Of a stretch of 64,000 nucleotides of DNA, positions 20,860 through 31,800 are shown in pieces. Every line of letters begins with the position of its first letter. The stretch's first letter is position 1. The stretch lies in contig JNEN01000871.1 of NCBI GenBank assembly GCA_000697355.1, forward strand, positions 62,001-126,000, written 5' to 3'. This DNA is from Syncephalastrum monosporum B8922 (Eukaryota; Mucoromycota; Mucoromycetes; Mucorales; Syncephalastraceae). The translations under genes were made by a program, and so were the position numbers. The notes beneath the pieces are model-generated. The model was given only the letters and a program-made list of their open reading frames with translations. It searched no databases and was not told where the DNA came from.

Positions 20860-22154
20860 ATGAAGATCGCTCGGTGGAGCATAGCTGCCTGGCTGTGTAC
20901 CATCTTGGCAGTCTGTGCTAGGGCGCTCAGTGCCGATCAAGAAGAAGCAGTCGAGGGCTTCTTTAGTCAGAGCGGTCATACCAACAACTGGGCCGTCTTG
21001 GTAAGCACGCAAGCCGGTGGGAGGGAGTGAGTTCTGTCTTACACAATCCAGGTGTGCACATCTCGTTTCTGGTTCAACTATCGCCATGTCGCCAATACAC
21101 TCTCAATGTACCGCACCGTGAAACGACTGGGCATTCCCGATTCCAACATTATCCTCATGCTCGCCGACGATGTCTCATGCAATCCGCGCAACAAATATCC
21201 CGCCACCGTCTACAACAATGCGGCCCGCGTCCTGGACCTCTACGGCGAGAACGTCGAGGTCGATTATCGCGGCTACGAAGTCACGGTCGAGAACTTCATC
21301 CGCATGCTGACCGGTACAGTGGATGAATTACACCGTCGTATCCATTCATGCTAAAGGATAATATGGACTAGGCCGTGTCTCGCCCGACACTCCGCGGTCC
21401 AAGCGGCTCTTATCAGACGATCGATCCAACATTTTTGTGTACATGACCGGCCACGGCGGCGACGAGTTTCTCAAGTTCCAGGACGCAGAAGAGATCAGCG
21501 CCTATGATCTGGCAGACTCGTTCAAGCAAATGTGGGAAAAGAAGCGCTACAATGAAATGTTCTTCATGATCGATACCTGCCAGGCCAACACCATGTACAG
21601 CAAAATATACTCTCCAAACGTCTTGGCCTGTGGCAGCAGTAAGCTCGGTGAAAGCTCCTATTCTGTAATAATGAGAGAAAAAGAATTTATGGAAGCCCAA
21701 TTTGTATTGACTTGCGTTGGTAGCACCACACTGACCACGATCTCGGCGTTGCTGTCATTGACAGTTTCACATATTACAACCTCGAGTTCCTCGAGAATAT
21801 CGATATGACCAGCAACAAGACCCTACAAGATCTCGTAAGAGCACCCCCGAAAAAAAATGCTTGACTCACAATGCTAAAATCACCTTAGTTCAATACCTAC
21901 GATCCTCGAAAGATCAATTCGCAGCCTGGTATCCGATCCGACCTGTTTCACCGACCGTTGGATAAGGTTCGTTTTTCTGCTTGCAGAACATGAAAAAACG
22001 AGAGTCAGAAATTAATGCATGCAATAGGTCAAGGTGACAGATTTCTTTGGCAACGTGCAGAATGTCGAGCTGACTCGGCAACAATATCCACTGATGGAAG
22101 ATAACCATGAGGAACAGGATGTGGAGGTATAAAGTCAGACAGATTCTGGGATCG

Positions 22155-22192
<38 letters not shown>

Positions 22193-22430
22193 AACACCAG
22201 GCTCCGCTATACAGGCATCCGAGCCCTATCCTGTACAGGAATATAACCAGACCATCGTGTCTGCACGAACGAACAAGGCACGCCGTCAGGGCGCATATGC
22301 AGTCAAGAAAAGCTCCAAAAAGTCGCTCAGATCATGGATCCAGTCCACCCTCTCCAGTCCGGCCTCCTTGGTCGGCATGCTGGGCGCTGTGGCTGTGGGT
22401 TCCGTCGTTTGCGTGGGGCTCCAAGCTTAG
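20860..22430 (+). CDS. GPI8: GPI-anchor transamidase catalytic subunit (Gpi8/PIG-K)
   Basis: Gpi8 is the caspase-like (C13) cysteine protease that cleaves the C-terminal signal of ER proteins and attaches the GPI anchor, within the Gpi8-Gaa1-Gpi16-Gpi17-Gab1 complex. A signal peptide ([19 protein letters not shown]) opens the protein. [21 protein letters not shown] spans the first junction, and [16 protein letters not shown] follows. The catalytic His (about residue 161) lies in [10 protein letters not shown] and the Cys (about 203) in [10 protein letters not shown]. The later intron within [19 protein letters not shown] contains stops, so it must be spliced out. VEYNQTI-like sequence and a C-terminal transmembrane segment ([19 protein letters not shown]) complete the type I topology. 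An intron at about 22127-22215 carries an unbroken run of about 30 T. Confidence 0.95.
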
Positions 22431-22777
22431 ATAACATGATAGCACATGGTTAACTGAAGTTTTTTTTTTTTTTTACTTTATCTGGGGAAACACACACAAC
22501 AATGATGATGCTGATGGATCGCCACCAGAATTGTTGTGTAACATCACGTCCTATCTGTGAAAGTGGGAAATCTCTCTTTGCGTGTGCGTGTGTGTGTATG
22601 ACAGTACATTTCTGGATCACCCCCAAAAGGTATAGGCAATTTCTTGTCATTCGACGCAATACATTCATAGGGTCAAAAGGCCCAAGCCTGAATCAGATAT
22701 AGAAACGGCTCTGTATCATTCTTCTTCTTTTTCTTCCCTTCCATATTACACCTTCTTCCATTTATTTATTTATTTCC
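22431..22777. other. Spacer between GPI8 and the kinase gene
   Basis: A T run at 22459-22473, likely GPI8 3' sequence, then a T/C-rich leader (CTTCTTCTTTTTCTTCCC) and ATTTATTTATTTATTT just before the kinase ATG. No gene seen. Confidence 0.4.
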
Positions 22778-24296
22778 ATGGCAACTTTACAGCAGCAGCA
22801 GAATCCGCCCTCGCCGCCGCTGTCCGAGCGTAAACTCGCGACAGCATCTTTCGAAGAACTCACACCGCCTCCAGCTGCTCTACTTTCGTCGAGCGGAAGA
22901 AACAGCGCCAGCAGCAGCCGCCATAGCAGTAGCACGAGCAACCGATTCTCAGTATCTTCCTCGCCTCCCGCATCGACCAAGGACACGTCGTCCTTTACAG
23001 CCATCCCTCTTTGCGACGACGACACCGATGCACAATCGCAAAAAGATAACAATGAGATAGCAGATAACAGCTCGTCAAGCAAAACTAGCACGGCAAATGG
23101 GTGGAGCCTGGCGCGCACCGTTGCTAATCTTTTTCGACGGCAATCGAACCAGACACCGGCGCCGACGTATCCGGATGGCAGCCCCGTGCCTCGTCTGACG
23201 GACAAATACGGCGACTACTATCGCGTTCCAGTACGCCGGCGCGGGGGCACGAAGCACATTGGCAGCGGTGCCACGGCCGTGATTCGTGTCGTGAAAACCC
23301 CGGCGCAAGAGCTTCTGGCCGTGAAAGAGTTCAAAAAGCCTTATCGTCACGAGAGCGAGCGCGACTACATGAAGCGGATGCACAATGAATACTGTATTGC
23401 CAAGACGCTATCCAATCACCTGCACGTCGTACAAACCCTCGATCTTGTCCTGGACGAACAAAACCGATGGTGCACCGTCATGGAATATGTAAGACTTTAT
23501 CTGTGGGGTTCATCCAGCAAGCTTATCATCTTAACTTGTCAAACACCAAAAAAAAAAGTGCTCGGGCGGGGATCTATTTTCATTGCTGCAGGAACGGTCT
23601 CTGACACCCGCCGAACATGCATGCTTGTTTAAGCAGCTGCTGCTCGGTCTGTCGCATATCCACACGATGGGCATCGCCCACCGTGACATTAAGCCAGAGA
23701 ATATCATTCTCACCGAAGGAGGCACTCTTAAAATTGCTGACTTTGGCGTTGCCGACGTAATTCAGACACTGCCTTTTGAGAAAGAGCCACGGCCCTGTCG
23801 GGAGTGGTGCGGCTCGTCCGAATTCTGGCCACCCGAAATATGGACTCTCAAGGCACCCGAGGATGGCTACGATGGACAAGCCCTGGATTGTTGGAGTGTC
23901 GGTGTCACGTACTTTTGCATGTATTTCGGGCAACTCCCTTTCACAGCTTCGTTTTACCATGGCCGTGGCTGTGCACCCAGGCCGCCGGGCGCCTTGGCGG
24001 ATTCACCTGCCTCGCTTGCAGCCGACGATGGTGGTGATCCAGTCTATGGTCTCTATGTCCAACAGCGCACTCAACATCCAGATACCCAACCTGACTTGCT
24101 CAAGGGACTCGGTCAGGACGAGTGGCGCGTCATTGCTTCCCTGCTGGACCCCAACCCTACCACACGTGCAACCATCGAGGATGTCTTGGGCCATGCTTGG
24201 TGCAACACGATAGAAATGTGCGACGACGGCGCTCTCACCAATGGCTGGCGTCATTACCATTGTATGCCCTCTGTCTCTATCTTTTCTGCATCCTGA
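22778..24296 (+). CDS. Hal/Npr1-type serine/threonine protein kinase
   Basis: Two exons (22778-23488, 23559-24296) join in frame to 482 residues. Residues 1-140 are Ser/Pro-rich and disordered, as in the fungal Hal4/Hal5/Npr1 group that controls plasma-membrane transporters. The kinase domain then shows HIGSGATAVIRVVK (glycine loop), LLAVKEFKKPY (ATP lysine), VQTLDLVLDE, MEYCSGGDLFSLL (hinge, spanning the intron), IAHRDIKPENI (catalytic loop), IADFGVADV (DFG) and DCWSVGVTYFCMYFGQLPF. The activation segment ends CGSSEFWPPE, so the usual APE is PPE. After LPF a Gly/Pro-rich stretch replaces the PWR-type turn normal for this group, although the frame remains open. The substrate is unknown. Confidence 0.82.
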
Positions 24297-24440
24297 GGAT
24301 GATGATAAGGAAGATGGCTCTTCAAGATACAACAATCACAACGAGATAGTTGTGCTAGTAGTACTATTTGCGCCCTCAATATTCTTGGGAAAGTCTAAGT
24401 ATGTACATGTGTATAATATATATCCAAAAATGTGTTGGGC

Positions 24441-26258
24441 TTAGGATGCGTCGTCGCTTTGATGGGCCACCGATTTGCCTTTATCGTCTTCCACCGGTAC
24501 CTGGTGCTGATCCTGCTTTTGCTCTTGCTGTTGCTGGTGCTGTTGTTGCTTTTCGAGGATACCGAGGATATGCTGAATCGCTTCGCTGTTCTGCCGCGTG
24601 ATCATCATAAGGGTTTGCAATTCTCTCATGATAGCCTCGTCGCTATTATCCAAAATGTCGAACCCGTGCCGTGGCGGAGACAGCGGATTCTGGGATTGTT
24701 GTTGAGACGCACCCGTAGCCATACCGATGTCGTGCTGTTCGGGCACGATACCGTCCGCTACATCCTCATTCTCGTTCGTCACCAACTCGCTATAGTATTG
24801 CCGACGTCGCATGGCTTCCCACACAATGGTGAAGTTTCTTCCCACAATGATGGATGGTAGTGCGATCAACTGTTTGAGAAATACGAGTGAGCTATAATTG
24901 GAAAACAGCTTTTTTTTGTTTGTATTTTTTTCTTTTACCAGAACACCAAACATCATAGCGGGAAAAGTAACGAGTTTGCCAATAAACGTGGCAGGCACCA
25001 TGTCGCCATAACCCGTCGTTGTGATAGTAACGAGCACAAACCAGAAAGCCGCGGGAATACTGTCGAATGAGCTATATCCCCATAAATAGCAGTGGATGTG
25101 AGTAAACATCCACCTGAGGCTAGCAGAAGAGATATCTCAAGGACTAGGATAAAAATGGATGCGTACCTTGGGTTCCCATCGGGGTCCACAAATGTCTCCA
25201 AGCTCTCATCCCAAACGCCGCGCTCGGCGAAATACAAGAGAGTCGAGAACAAAACAACGCAGGTGACAAGGAAAAAGAAGAGAGCGGACAGTGCGTCACT
25301 GGACCGGCGGAGTGCAACGACCATGACCTCAATCGTCATTATAATCGCATTCGAGTACTTGTATGACTTAAACAGGCGCAACAGGCGAAAAAGACGCAAG
25401 ATCGTGAAACGGAACTCATACGTCTAAAAGGGTATTAATTGCCTCAAGTTCCATGACAGCATTGCATGAGGACGTACCGTGTCGCGTCTGGCGATCAGTT
25501 CGACATAAAACGGCATGACGGCGATAAAATCGATGATGGGGATAGGGGCTAATGATAGAGTTTGAGGAAGACGGATCCGCTGAGGGACTTGTACGTACAA
25601 AAGAAAAAGTTGAGAAGCATGCGCATCGAGTCCGAATGAGCAAAGACGCGCAAGAGGTATTCGAGGGTGAAGAGCGCGACCATGATCGTTTCCAGGTTGA
25701 ACCTAGTTAGCAGAATGTCAATAGGAAGAACATGTCAATGCGACGAAATTTTTACCAAACGCGGTTGCTTTCTGCGGACCGAAACGCTGGAATGGTTTCG
25801 ATTGTGGTCATGACGGCACTCAGGACAATAAGCACCGAAACAATAACGTTCGTCCAAAACGCAGCCGACCCGCTGGAGGGTTGTTCCATCAGGAGCCACA
25901 GCCTGCGTTTAATATCAGACGTGAATTCAGGCGTTTCGTGGTGCTCCACGTCCGGCTCGTCTTCGGGCGGTGGCTCGTTATCTTCGACGGGGGTCGATGT
26001 GCCTCCGCTGTGGCTAGGGCGATCGTGCGCAAACGCCGAGATGGAGAGAAACGCTGCCGGCAATTTGCCTAGTTTGCTCTTCTTTTGACGAGATGAAGAC
26101 GCGATTTCCTCGTCGTCGTCGTCGTCGTCGTCTTCTCTGGCTGAATGCGCAGGTGACCGCGCTCTCATCTCGATGCTGTTGTCATGCAGCAGTCCTACTG
26201 AGGGCTCCTCCTCATCATGCAGTTTGGAGAATTGATTGGATCTGCCGAAGATCGGCAT
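24441..26258 (-). CDS. Voltage-gated potassium channel (Kv, six-TM)
   Basis: A K+-selective voltage-gated channel subunit of the plasma or endomembrane. After an acidic cytosolic N-terminus (about 130 residues, with a DDDDDDD run) come S1 (FWTNVIVSVLIVLSAVM), S2 (TIMVALFTLEYLLRVFA), S3 (PIPIIDFIAVMPFYVELI) and the charged S4 (RFTILRLFRLLRLFKSYK, with Arg/Lys every third position). S5 (LFFFLVTCVVLFSTLLYFAE), the pore with filter TITTTGYGDMVP, and S6 (FPAMMFGVLLIALPSIIVG) follow. The tail is a Gln-rich probable coiled coil ending HQSDDAS. There are about seven exons. I chose ATG at 26258 (MPIFGRSNQF); the frame stays open to an ATG at 26396, so a longer form is possible. No T1 domain is evident. 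It is tail-to-tail with the kinase gene. Confidence 0.92.
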
Positions 26259-27931
26259 TCGCGTATTATGAGGGTATGGGGTATTAAAAAAAGTGGGGAA
26301 AAAACAAATGGGCGTTCGGAAAGGGGTCCACCTGGATAAATTTTGACGACGATCAGTCCCGCGGTATGTATTTGTGCTACACTGCACCATCCACATACAT
26401 GGCCAGGAATATGTAGCCTACCCAAAGACCCGGGTTTGACATTTAATCCATTTTTTTTCTTTTTGCATTACCTTTTTAGTGGACCTGTGAGATACGCATT
26501 GTGTCTGTTTTGACTATACACTTGTAATCTCATGCGTCACCCTGGTAAGTTCTGCGTCTTACTGTCTCGGTCCTCACTCATATCATATCACATCACATCA
26601 TAGTATCAAGAATATCACCAAGAATGGAAATAGTATGTGAATATCATCCTTGCCCATCAGAGCTCTATAAGTTCTAGAGATGTCTCTACTTCCTGGTGTA
26701 AACAACGACTCCTTTTAGTGCTGCACGCTACACTTTTGAGAGAATCCAATCAAACCCCTCCCGTTGATCGCTTCATATTGCATACACAAGTCATGGAAGG
26801 CAAACAGATGTAAAATAAGACTTTGCACCGAAAAAAAAGGGTTCTTTTTTTCGCCACCCTCTGTGTGCCATACAATGGCTGTGCAGTTGCGAGCAGACTC
26901 GACTTTATTATTTCATCATTCGCTCAAGCCAATATGTGCAGGGCGCGAACCTCGTTCGCACAGATCTGAGAAGACTGGCTTTTGCGTACCTGGAAAAAGA
27001 GAACACTGTGTGCGTCGTCACCCCGCTTGAAAAATTTTTGATTGACCTTTTTCAGAAAGGGATACTGGAAAATCAAGAAAACATTGAGAAAGTCCCGTTG
27101 ACATGAGCCAGGCCCTGCAATTTTTTTGGATCTAAATGCTAATGCGATTCTATGGTGTGTCACATACCTGTCGACATGTTCTCTTTCCCATGTTTTTTTT
27201 TTTTTTCCATCCAGTATAACGGCACGCCTTTAATCGCCTCAAAGATTCTCAGTTAAACCAAGGAAATGGTGCATTGATACAAGAAACAAGAACGATCAGC
27301 TCACAAATAAATATATCATGAAGAAAATTAATTAACGGAAGAGTGTAGCCTAAGAAAAGGTCTCGCCCATGGAAAGCGAACCAGATACTCTCAAAAGAGG
27401 CATAGAGTCATCTCAGCATTTGAGACAAATTGCATTCTGTGCAACCATCTGCCAAATTGATCCAAGACATTTTTCGATCGCCACTCTTGACAATTCTACT
27501 CAGGCACACGACCTTCAATTATTATTGAAATAATTCCATGCCATGCTCTCGAATGCCTCTCCCCTCTTGTGTCGCCATCAGTCAATCTATAATGTTTATT
27601 ATCATTATCTTGGAGCAAAATGAAGATCGACACACGGCTAAACGCCCTTGCTTGAAAAACAACGCGTCATCCGTACATTCAATTTTGTACAATTATTAAA
27701 TAACTTTGAAACCTGTCTTCATAGATCCAAGCGTCTCGTGTCACGTCAACGTCGACCAGACGCGTATTCTGCGCGCCGTCCGCTATGTTACGAGAGATGG
27801 AATGAAAACATATAAAAGGATCCCGACGGGCCATTTCCAGAGTCATTAAACATTCACTCTACCTTCTTACCTCTCATTTTCTCTTAGGCTGAGCCTATTC
27901 TCCCCATACCTCTCATTCAGAAATATCAATT
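26259..27931. other. 1.7-kb gene-poor spacer with TATA box for the first CAP gene
   Basis: No gene supported. The T runs (26451, 27192) and AT-rich stretches are unremarkable. TATAAAAGGA at 27811-27820 lies 121 bases before the CAP start and is a good TATA element; TCTTACCTCTCATTTTCTCTT (27866-27886) forms a pyrimidine initiator-like tract. Confidence 0.5.
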
Positions 27932-28744
27932 ATGGTTCACTTGATCTCTGTTGCTACTACCATCATGGCTCTTGCCGCTGTTGCATCCCAGGCTGCGCCT
28001 GTCCAGCAGCAGAACGGTACTGAAATTGCCGGCCCTGGCGGTCAATACAACGGCACCGAGCACGGTTCCCATCACGGCGGTCACCATCATGGCGGCCACC
28101 ACCGCGGCCAAGAAGGCGCCGAACACAGAGGATGCGGTCATGGTCATGGTCACGGCGATCGCTTCCCCTCTTCGGTTCCCGTGCCCACTCCCAGCTCTTC
28201 CTCTGAAGAGGGTTCCCCGTCTTCCTCTGACAACAGTTCCTCCTCGTCCCTACTCGCTGAAACGCAGTCCGCTTCCCCTTCTTCGTCTTCCACAGCGTCC
28301 GCTTCGTCCTCTGGCGCCTCCTCCTCTTCTTCCACATCCTCCCAGGAGGATGCTGCCCTCCAGCTCCACAACAAGTACCGTGCTCAACACTCAGCTGACG
28401 CGCTGACCTGGAGTTCGGAACTCGCCCAGTATGCCCAAAAGTGGGCGGATGGCTGCGTTTTCGAGCACAGCAAGGGTAACTACGGTGAAAACCTTGCTCA
28501 GGGTTACGACAGTGTTGATAGCGCCATTACGGCCTGGTACGATGAGTACAAGGACTACGATTACTCTAACCCTGGCTTCACCGAGGGTACCGGCCACTTT
28601 ACCCAACTCGTCTGGAAGGGCACCAAGCAGCTGGGCTGCGCTCTTTCGGACTGCTCTGGCAAGCCTCTCTACGTCTGTGAATATTCCCCTGCTGGCAACA
28701 TTGTTTCTGGAAACGAGTTCGAGGAGAATGTCTCTGAGAACTAG
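27932..28744 (+). CDS. Secreted CAP/PR-1 (Pry-type) protein, long intronless form
   Basis: CAP-superfamily secreted protein; fungal Pry proteins bind and export sterols and fatty acids. It is a single exon of 270 residues. A signal peptide (HLISVATTIMALAAVASQAA) is followed by a His/Gly-rich segment (HHGGHHHGGHHRGQ and HGHGHGD), a Ser-rich linker of about 75 residues, and the CAP domain from about residue 140. CAP motifs are LHNKYRAQHSADALTWSSEL, YGENLAQG, GHFTQLVWKGTKQLGC and YVCEYSPAGN; the catalytic-like His of HNKYR and GHFTQ are kept, and four cysteines pair as usual. The His-rich segment is not typical and could bind metal. It is a paralogue of the gene at 30642, sharing WSDGC/WADGC and YKDYDYSNPGF-like wording, but without that gene's introns. 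Confidence 0.92.
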   Translation: MVHLISVATTIMALAAVASQAAPVQQQNGTEIAGPGGQYNGTEHGSHHGGHHHGGHHRGQEGAEHRGCGHGHGHGDRFPSSVPVPTPSSSSEEGSPSSSDNSSSSSLLAETQSASPSSSSTASASSSGASSSSSTSSQEDAALQLHNKYRAQHSADALTWSSELAQYAQKWADGCVFEHSKGNYGENLAQGYDSVDSAITAWYDEYKDYDYSNPGFTEGTGHFTQLVWKGTKQLGCALSDCSGKPLYVCEYSPAGNIVSGNEFEENVSEN

Positions 28745-30641
28745 ATGACTGCTACTCTAGCATTACAATGAATAAAGTGTCAAATGAAACTGTATATATC
28801 TTATCCGAGCTACAATGTGAGCGGATTCATTTTCGCGAAATTTTACCGAAAACTTATATTCATACAGAGATGTATCATGCACATAGTAGTATATGCACGA
28901 GTCATAAAAAACCGTAGAATGTTTACATAGAGTGCGAGAAGCCCTTTGATCATTATGCTATATAAAAAGGGACGCAATGTATATATACGCCTAGCTTCTG
29001 TTTCAGGTTGATGAATACTTGGTAGGGTAATCGCATAATCAAGACGTTATGATCAAGCTACTATCGTCAACTCAACTAACTGATTATGACACGCGCAATT
29101 TCTTTAAAAGCATACAAATGGACCATGTCCTTGAGGCCATTATTGGCCGTCTATATGAAAAAGGACTGTAAGAGAGGAACACCCGTAACAGGCTAAGCAC
29201 CTCTGTAAAAATGGTTTTCTTGTGAGAGCACAAGGTTTCTGAGGACTTCTGAATCCTTTTCACTGTATCACGCCTATATAATGTGTAAGTGTATGCGCAA
29301 TACACCATGTGTATTCAGCAAATGCATATATACACTATTTTCCCGTCGTCTATAGTTGTGCTTTGTCCAAATGGCGGTCATTAGCACAGTTACCTTATAA
29401 TTTGACCGTGATCATCGTTTGTGAAGCAAATTCTTCTATGTGCAGTTTCACCGTGAATCCAACGCTTTCTTCTGTTTATCCGATTCCCACCACAAAAAGT
29501 TGGAAGCTAGCATCCTATGTAGCACCGGACCATGCATGATCGCTTTACACCTGTTTTTAGATAGGCATTCTAACGACAAGTACAGATGACGATACGTTTA
29601 CTGACTTCCGAGCTTTCGCAGGGTCGCTGTTCCGCATTTTTTATATTGGCAATAAAATAAAATGTACAATTGAACGCAATGGTTGTAAGATTTCTTCGAC
29701 AATTTGTTAAAAGATATGATCACTGCGACAGTACACTGTATAACTTGGGCATGGTATGTATAAGTTCAAATAGCTACAGGGCTCAGCTGCAAATACTATA
29801 TTATGTAAGCTCTAGAAAAGCCGGCGGGTGGAGCGTTGGGTAGCGTCGAGTATTTTCAGCACTAAACCCAGAAGAACAAAGGCTAGTCGCACCGTCGTCT
29901 ACTTCGCCATCCATCCTAAGCTTATACTCTGCTTTTCGGTACGATTATTCCGTATTCCATCTCAACTATCTTCCGAATTTCTCTCGCACTATCATGAACT
30001 GCGAGACAACCGTCTGTCTGTCTGTCCTTTTGCTTGTCACCTTGCAACACTGAAGCACAATTTAATATAAACAAAGCAGAAAACCTTAAACAGCAAAAAA
30101 TTTACTCCGTCGTGCCATTTTGGTCACAGGCTCGACATAGTCGGGCTGGAGCTTATGTCCTCATACAGTCGTTTTATGGAACGAACAGCAGCATGAGCGA
30201 ATTCATGCGGCTTGTATGCTTGCCATTTGTACTCCATAGGCTTTCGGACTCAAACATTACTCAGCGCAAAAACATCACTAGAAAAACCAGAAGAAGGCGT
30301 GGTGCGACCCTTTTCAAATATGCGCCCTTTCATTAAGCACAGTATCTAATCCGATCCAAATGTAACCGTGACACACTGACGGATCGTAGCGCTGCGCCTT
30401 GTAACCTAAGCTAGACTTGACAGGAAGTCGAGATTGTGATTGACCTAGCTTCGCGACCGAGCCAGCGAGAGAGAGCGGGTGTACCCGCGCTATAACCAGG
30501 TACCTGCATGAAATCTCTGAGCCACCCGTGTCACATTTATGGCGCGTCCTGCTCGGGTGGCCTTAGGTCTGGTGCCAGGTTCTATATAAAAAGATCGCAT
30601 TCTGGCTCTCAGACTTCGTACATTCGTCTCATTTCTTAACA
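28745..30641. other. 1.9-kb gene-poor spacer with strong TATA box
   Basis: No gene supported on either strand; composition is AT-rich and frames are short. TATATAAAAAG at 30584-30594 lies 58 bases before the second CAP start. A perfect 6-bp inverted repeat, GCGGGT-GT-ACCCGC, sits at 30475-30488. Confidence 0.5.
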
Positions 30642-31243
30642 ATGGTCAACTTCTTCACCGCTGCTACCGCTGTCGTCGCCTTCGCTGCTGCTGGCTCCCA
30701 AGCCGCTCCTGCTGCCGAAAAGCTGACCGTTCCCCAGCAGAACGCGCTCGACCAGCACAACATGTACCGCAAGAAGCACTCGGCTCCTCCTCTTGTTTGG
30801 GACGCCAAGCTCGCCGAATACGCCCAGAAGTGGTCTGATGGTTGTGACTTCAAGCACAGTGGCGGTCCCTACGGCGAGAACGTGAGTCTGACGCTATACA
30901 TATATGCTCATTCACTAATATACTTTTCTCGTTATTGACAGCTGGCCTCGGGCGTCCAGGAGTACACCAAGGCTGTCGACATGTGGTACAACGAGGTCAA
31001 GGACTACGATTACTCCAAGCCCGGTTTCTCCATGAAGACCGGTCACTTCACTCAGGTCGTCTGGAAGGGTACCAAGAGAGTCGGTTGTGGTCGCACTGCT
31101 TGCAATGGCCACCCTCTGATCACCTGCGAGTATGCTCCTGCAGGTACGTCAGAAACAATTGACATGCTTTTTACCGACGACTAACATGATGAAAATTAGG
31201 CAACGTCATTGGTCAGTTCCCCCAGAATGTCACCCCCAACTAA
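30642..31243 (+). CDS. Secreted CAP/PR-1 (Pry-type) protein, short form
   Basis: Three exons (30642-30881, 30942-31143, 31200-31243) join in frame to 161 residues, the usual size of a bare secreted CAP domain. The signal peptide is VNFFTAATAVVAFAAAGSQA. CAP motifs are QHNMYRKKHSAPPLVWDAKL, WSDGCDFKHSGGPYGEN, GHFTQVVWKGTKRVGCG and TCEYAPAGNVIGQFPQNV. The exon 1/2 border falls exactly after YGEN and the exon 2/3 border inside PAG-N. The strong TATA close to the start suggests high or inducible expression. It probably exports or scavenges sterols or lipids, or acts at the host or substrate surface; this is inference from the family. Confidence 0.95.
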
Positions 31244-31589
31244 AGTGTATATGTGTATATCCCCAATATATAATAATAATAGTCGATGCTACAGTCGATG
31301 CTACATTGTCTCAAAATCTGTTGTTTGGATGACTTTTTTTCTGTTACTGTCAGTGCGACAACGTTGCATTAAAATATGATGCCATATGGCGGGATTTCTA
31401 TCACGCGCCTCAGCCCCCTAACAGAGAAGCCATCCCATTTTAGAAAAGGGTGCACGTTCTAGAATCGAAAGGCGAAAAAAGCGAGGTTCGCTCAGTGGTC
31501 ACTATAGGTGTAGTAATCATAAATCATTCAATAGGGTCTTCACAGGATGGATATCGCTGGAACGTACTCTTCAAAGAATGATTATTGTA

Positions 31590-31800
31590 TGATTCTATGC
31601 ACTTCGTATACTTGTCTAACGTCATGCGTGTATTGAAACTGCGAACTGTCACATTGAAGAAAATATACATGATCGACGGCGCCACGACAGTGTGTACATC
31701 CAGTTTTCCACTGTGTGCTGGCCACTACTTGCGTTTCAATGCGATCCAAGCGTCGGTAAGACGGAAAATCTGCAGGATTTTCTTCCATGTTATTGTTACC
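31590..31800 (-). pseudogene. Decayed duplicate of the TOR last exon
   Basis: The minus strand here reads NMEENPADFPSYRRLDRIET, matching [20 protein letters not shown] of the TOR last exon at 32749-32830. At DNA level 31721-31755 matches 32750-32784 at 27 of 35 positions. Further along, GTCTAACGTCATGCG (about 31615-31629) matches CGTCCAACGTCACGCG (about 32636-32651), the TOR segment encoding FNPRVTLDV. Indels and substitutions destroy the frame and the terminal FATC residues. It has the same orientation as TOR and lies about 1 kb beyond its end, so it looks like an old partial tandem duplication. It has no coding capacity of its own that I can support. Confidence 0.75.
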
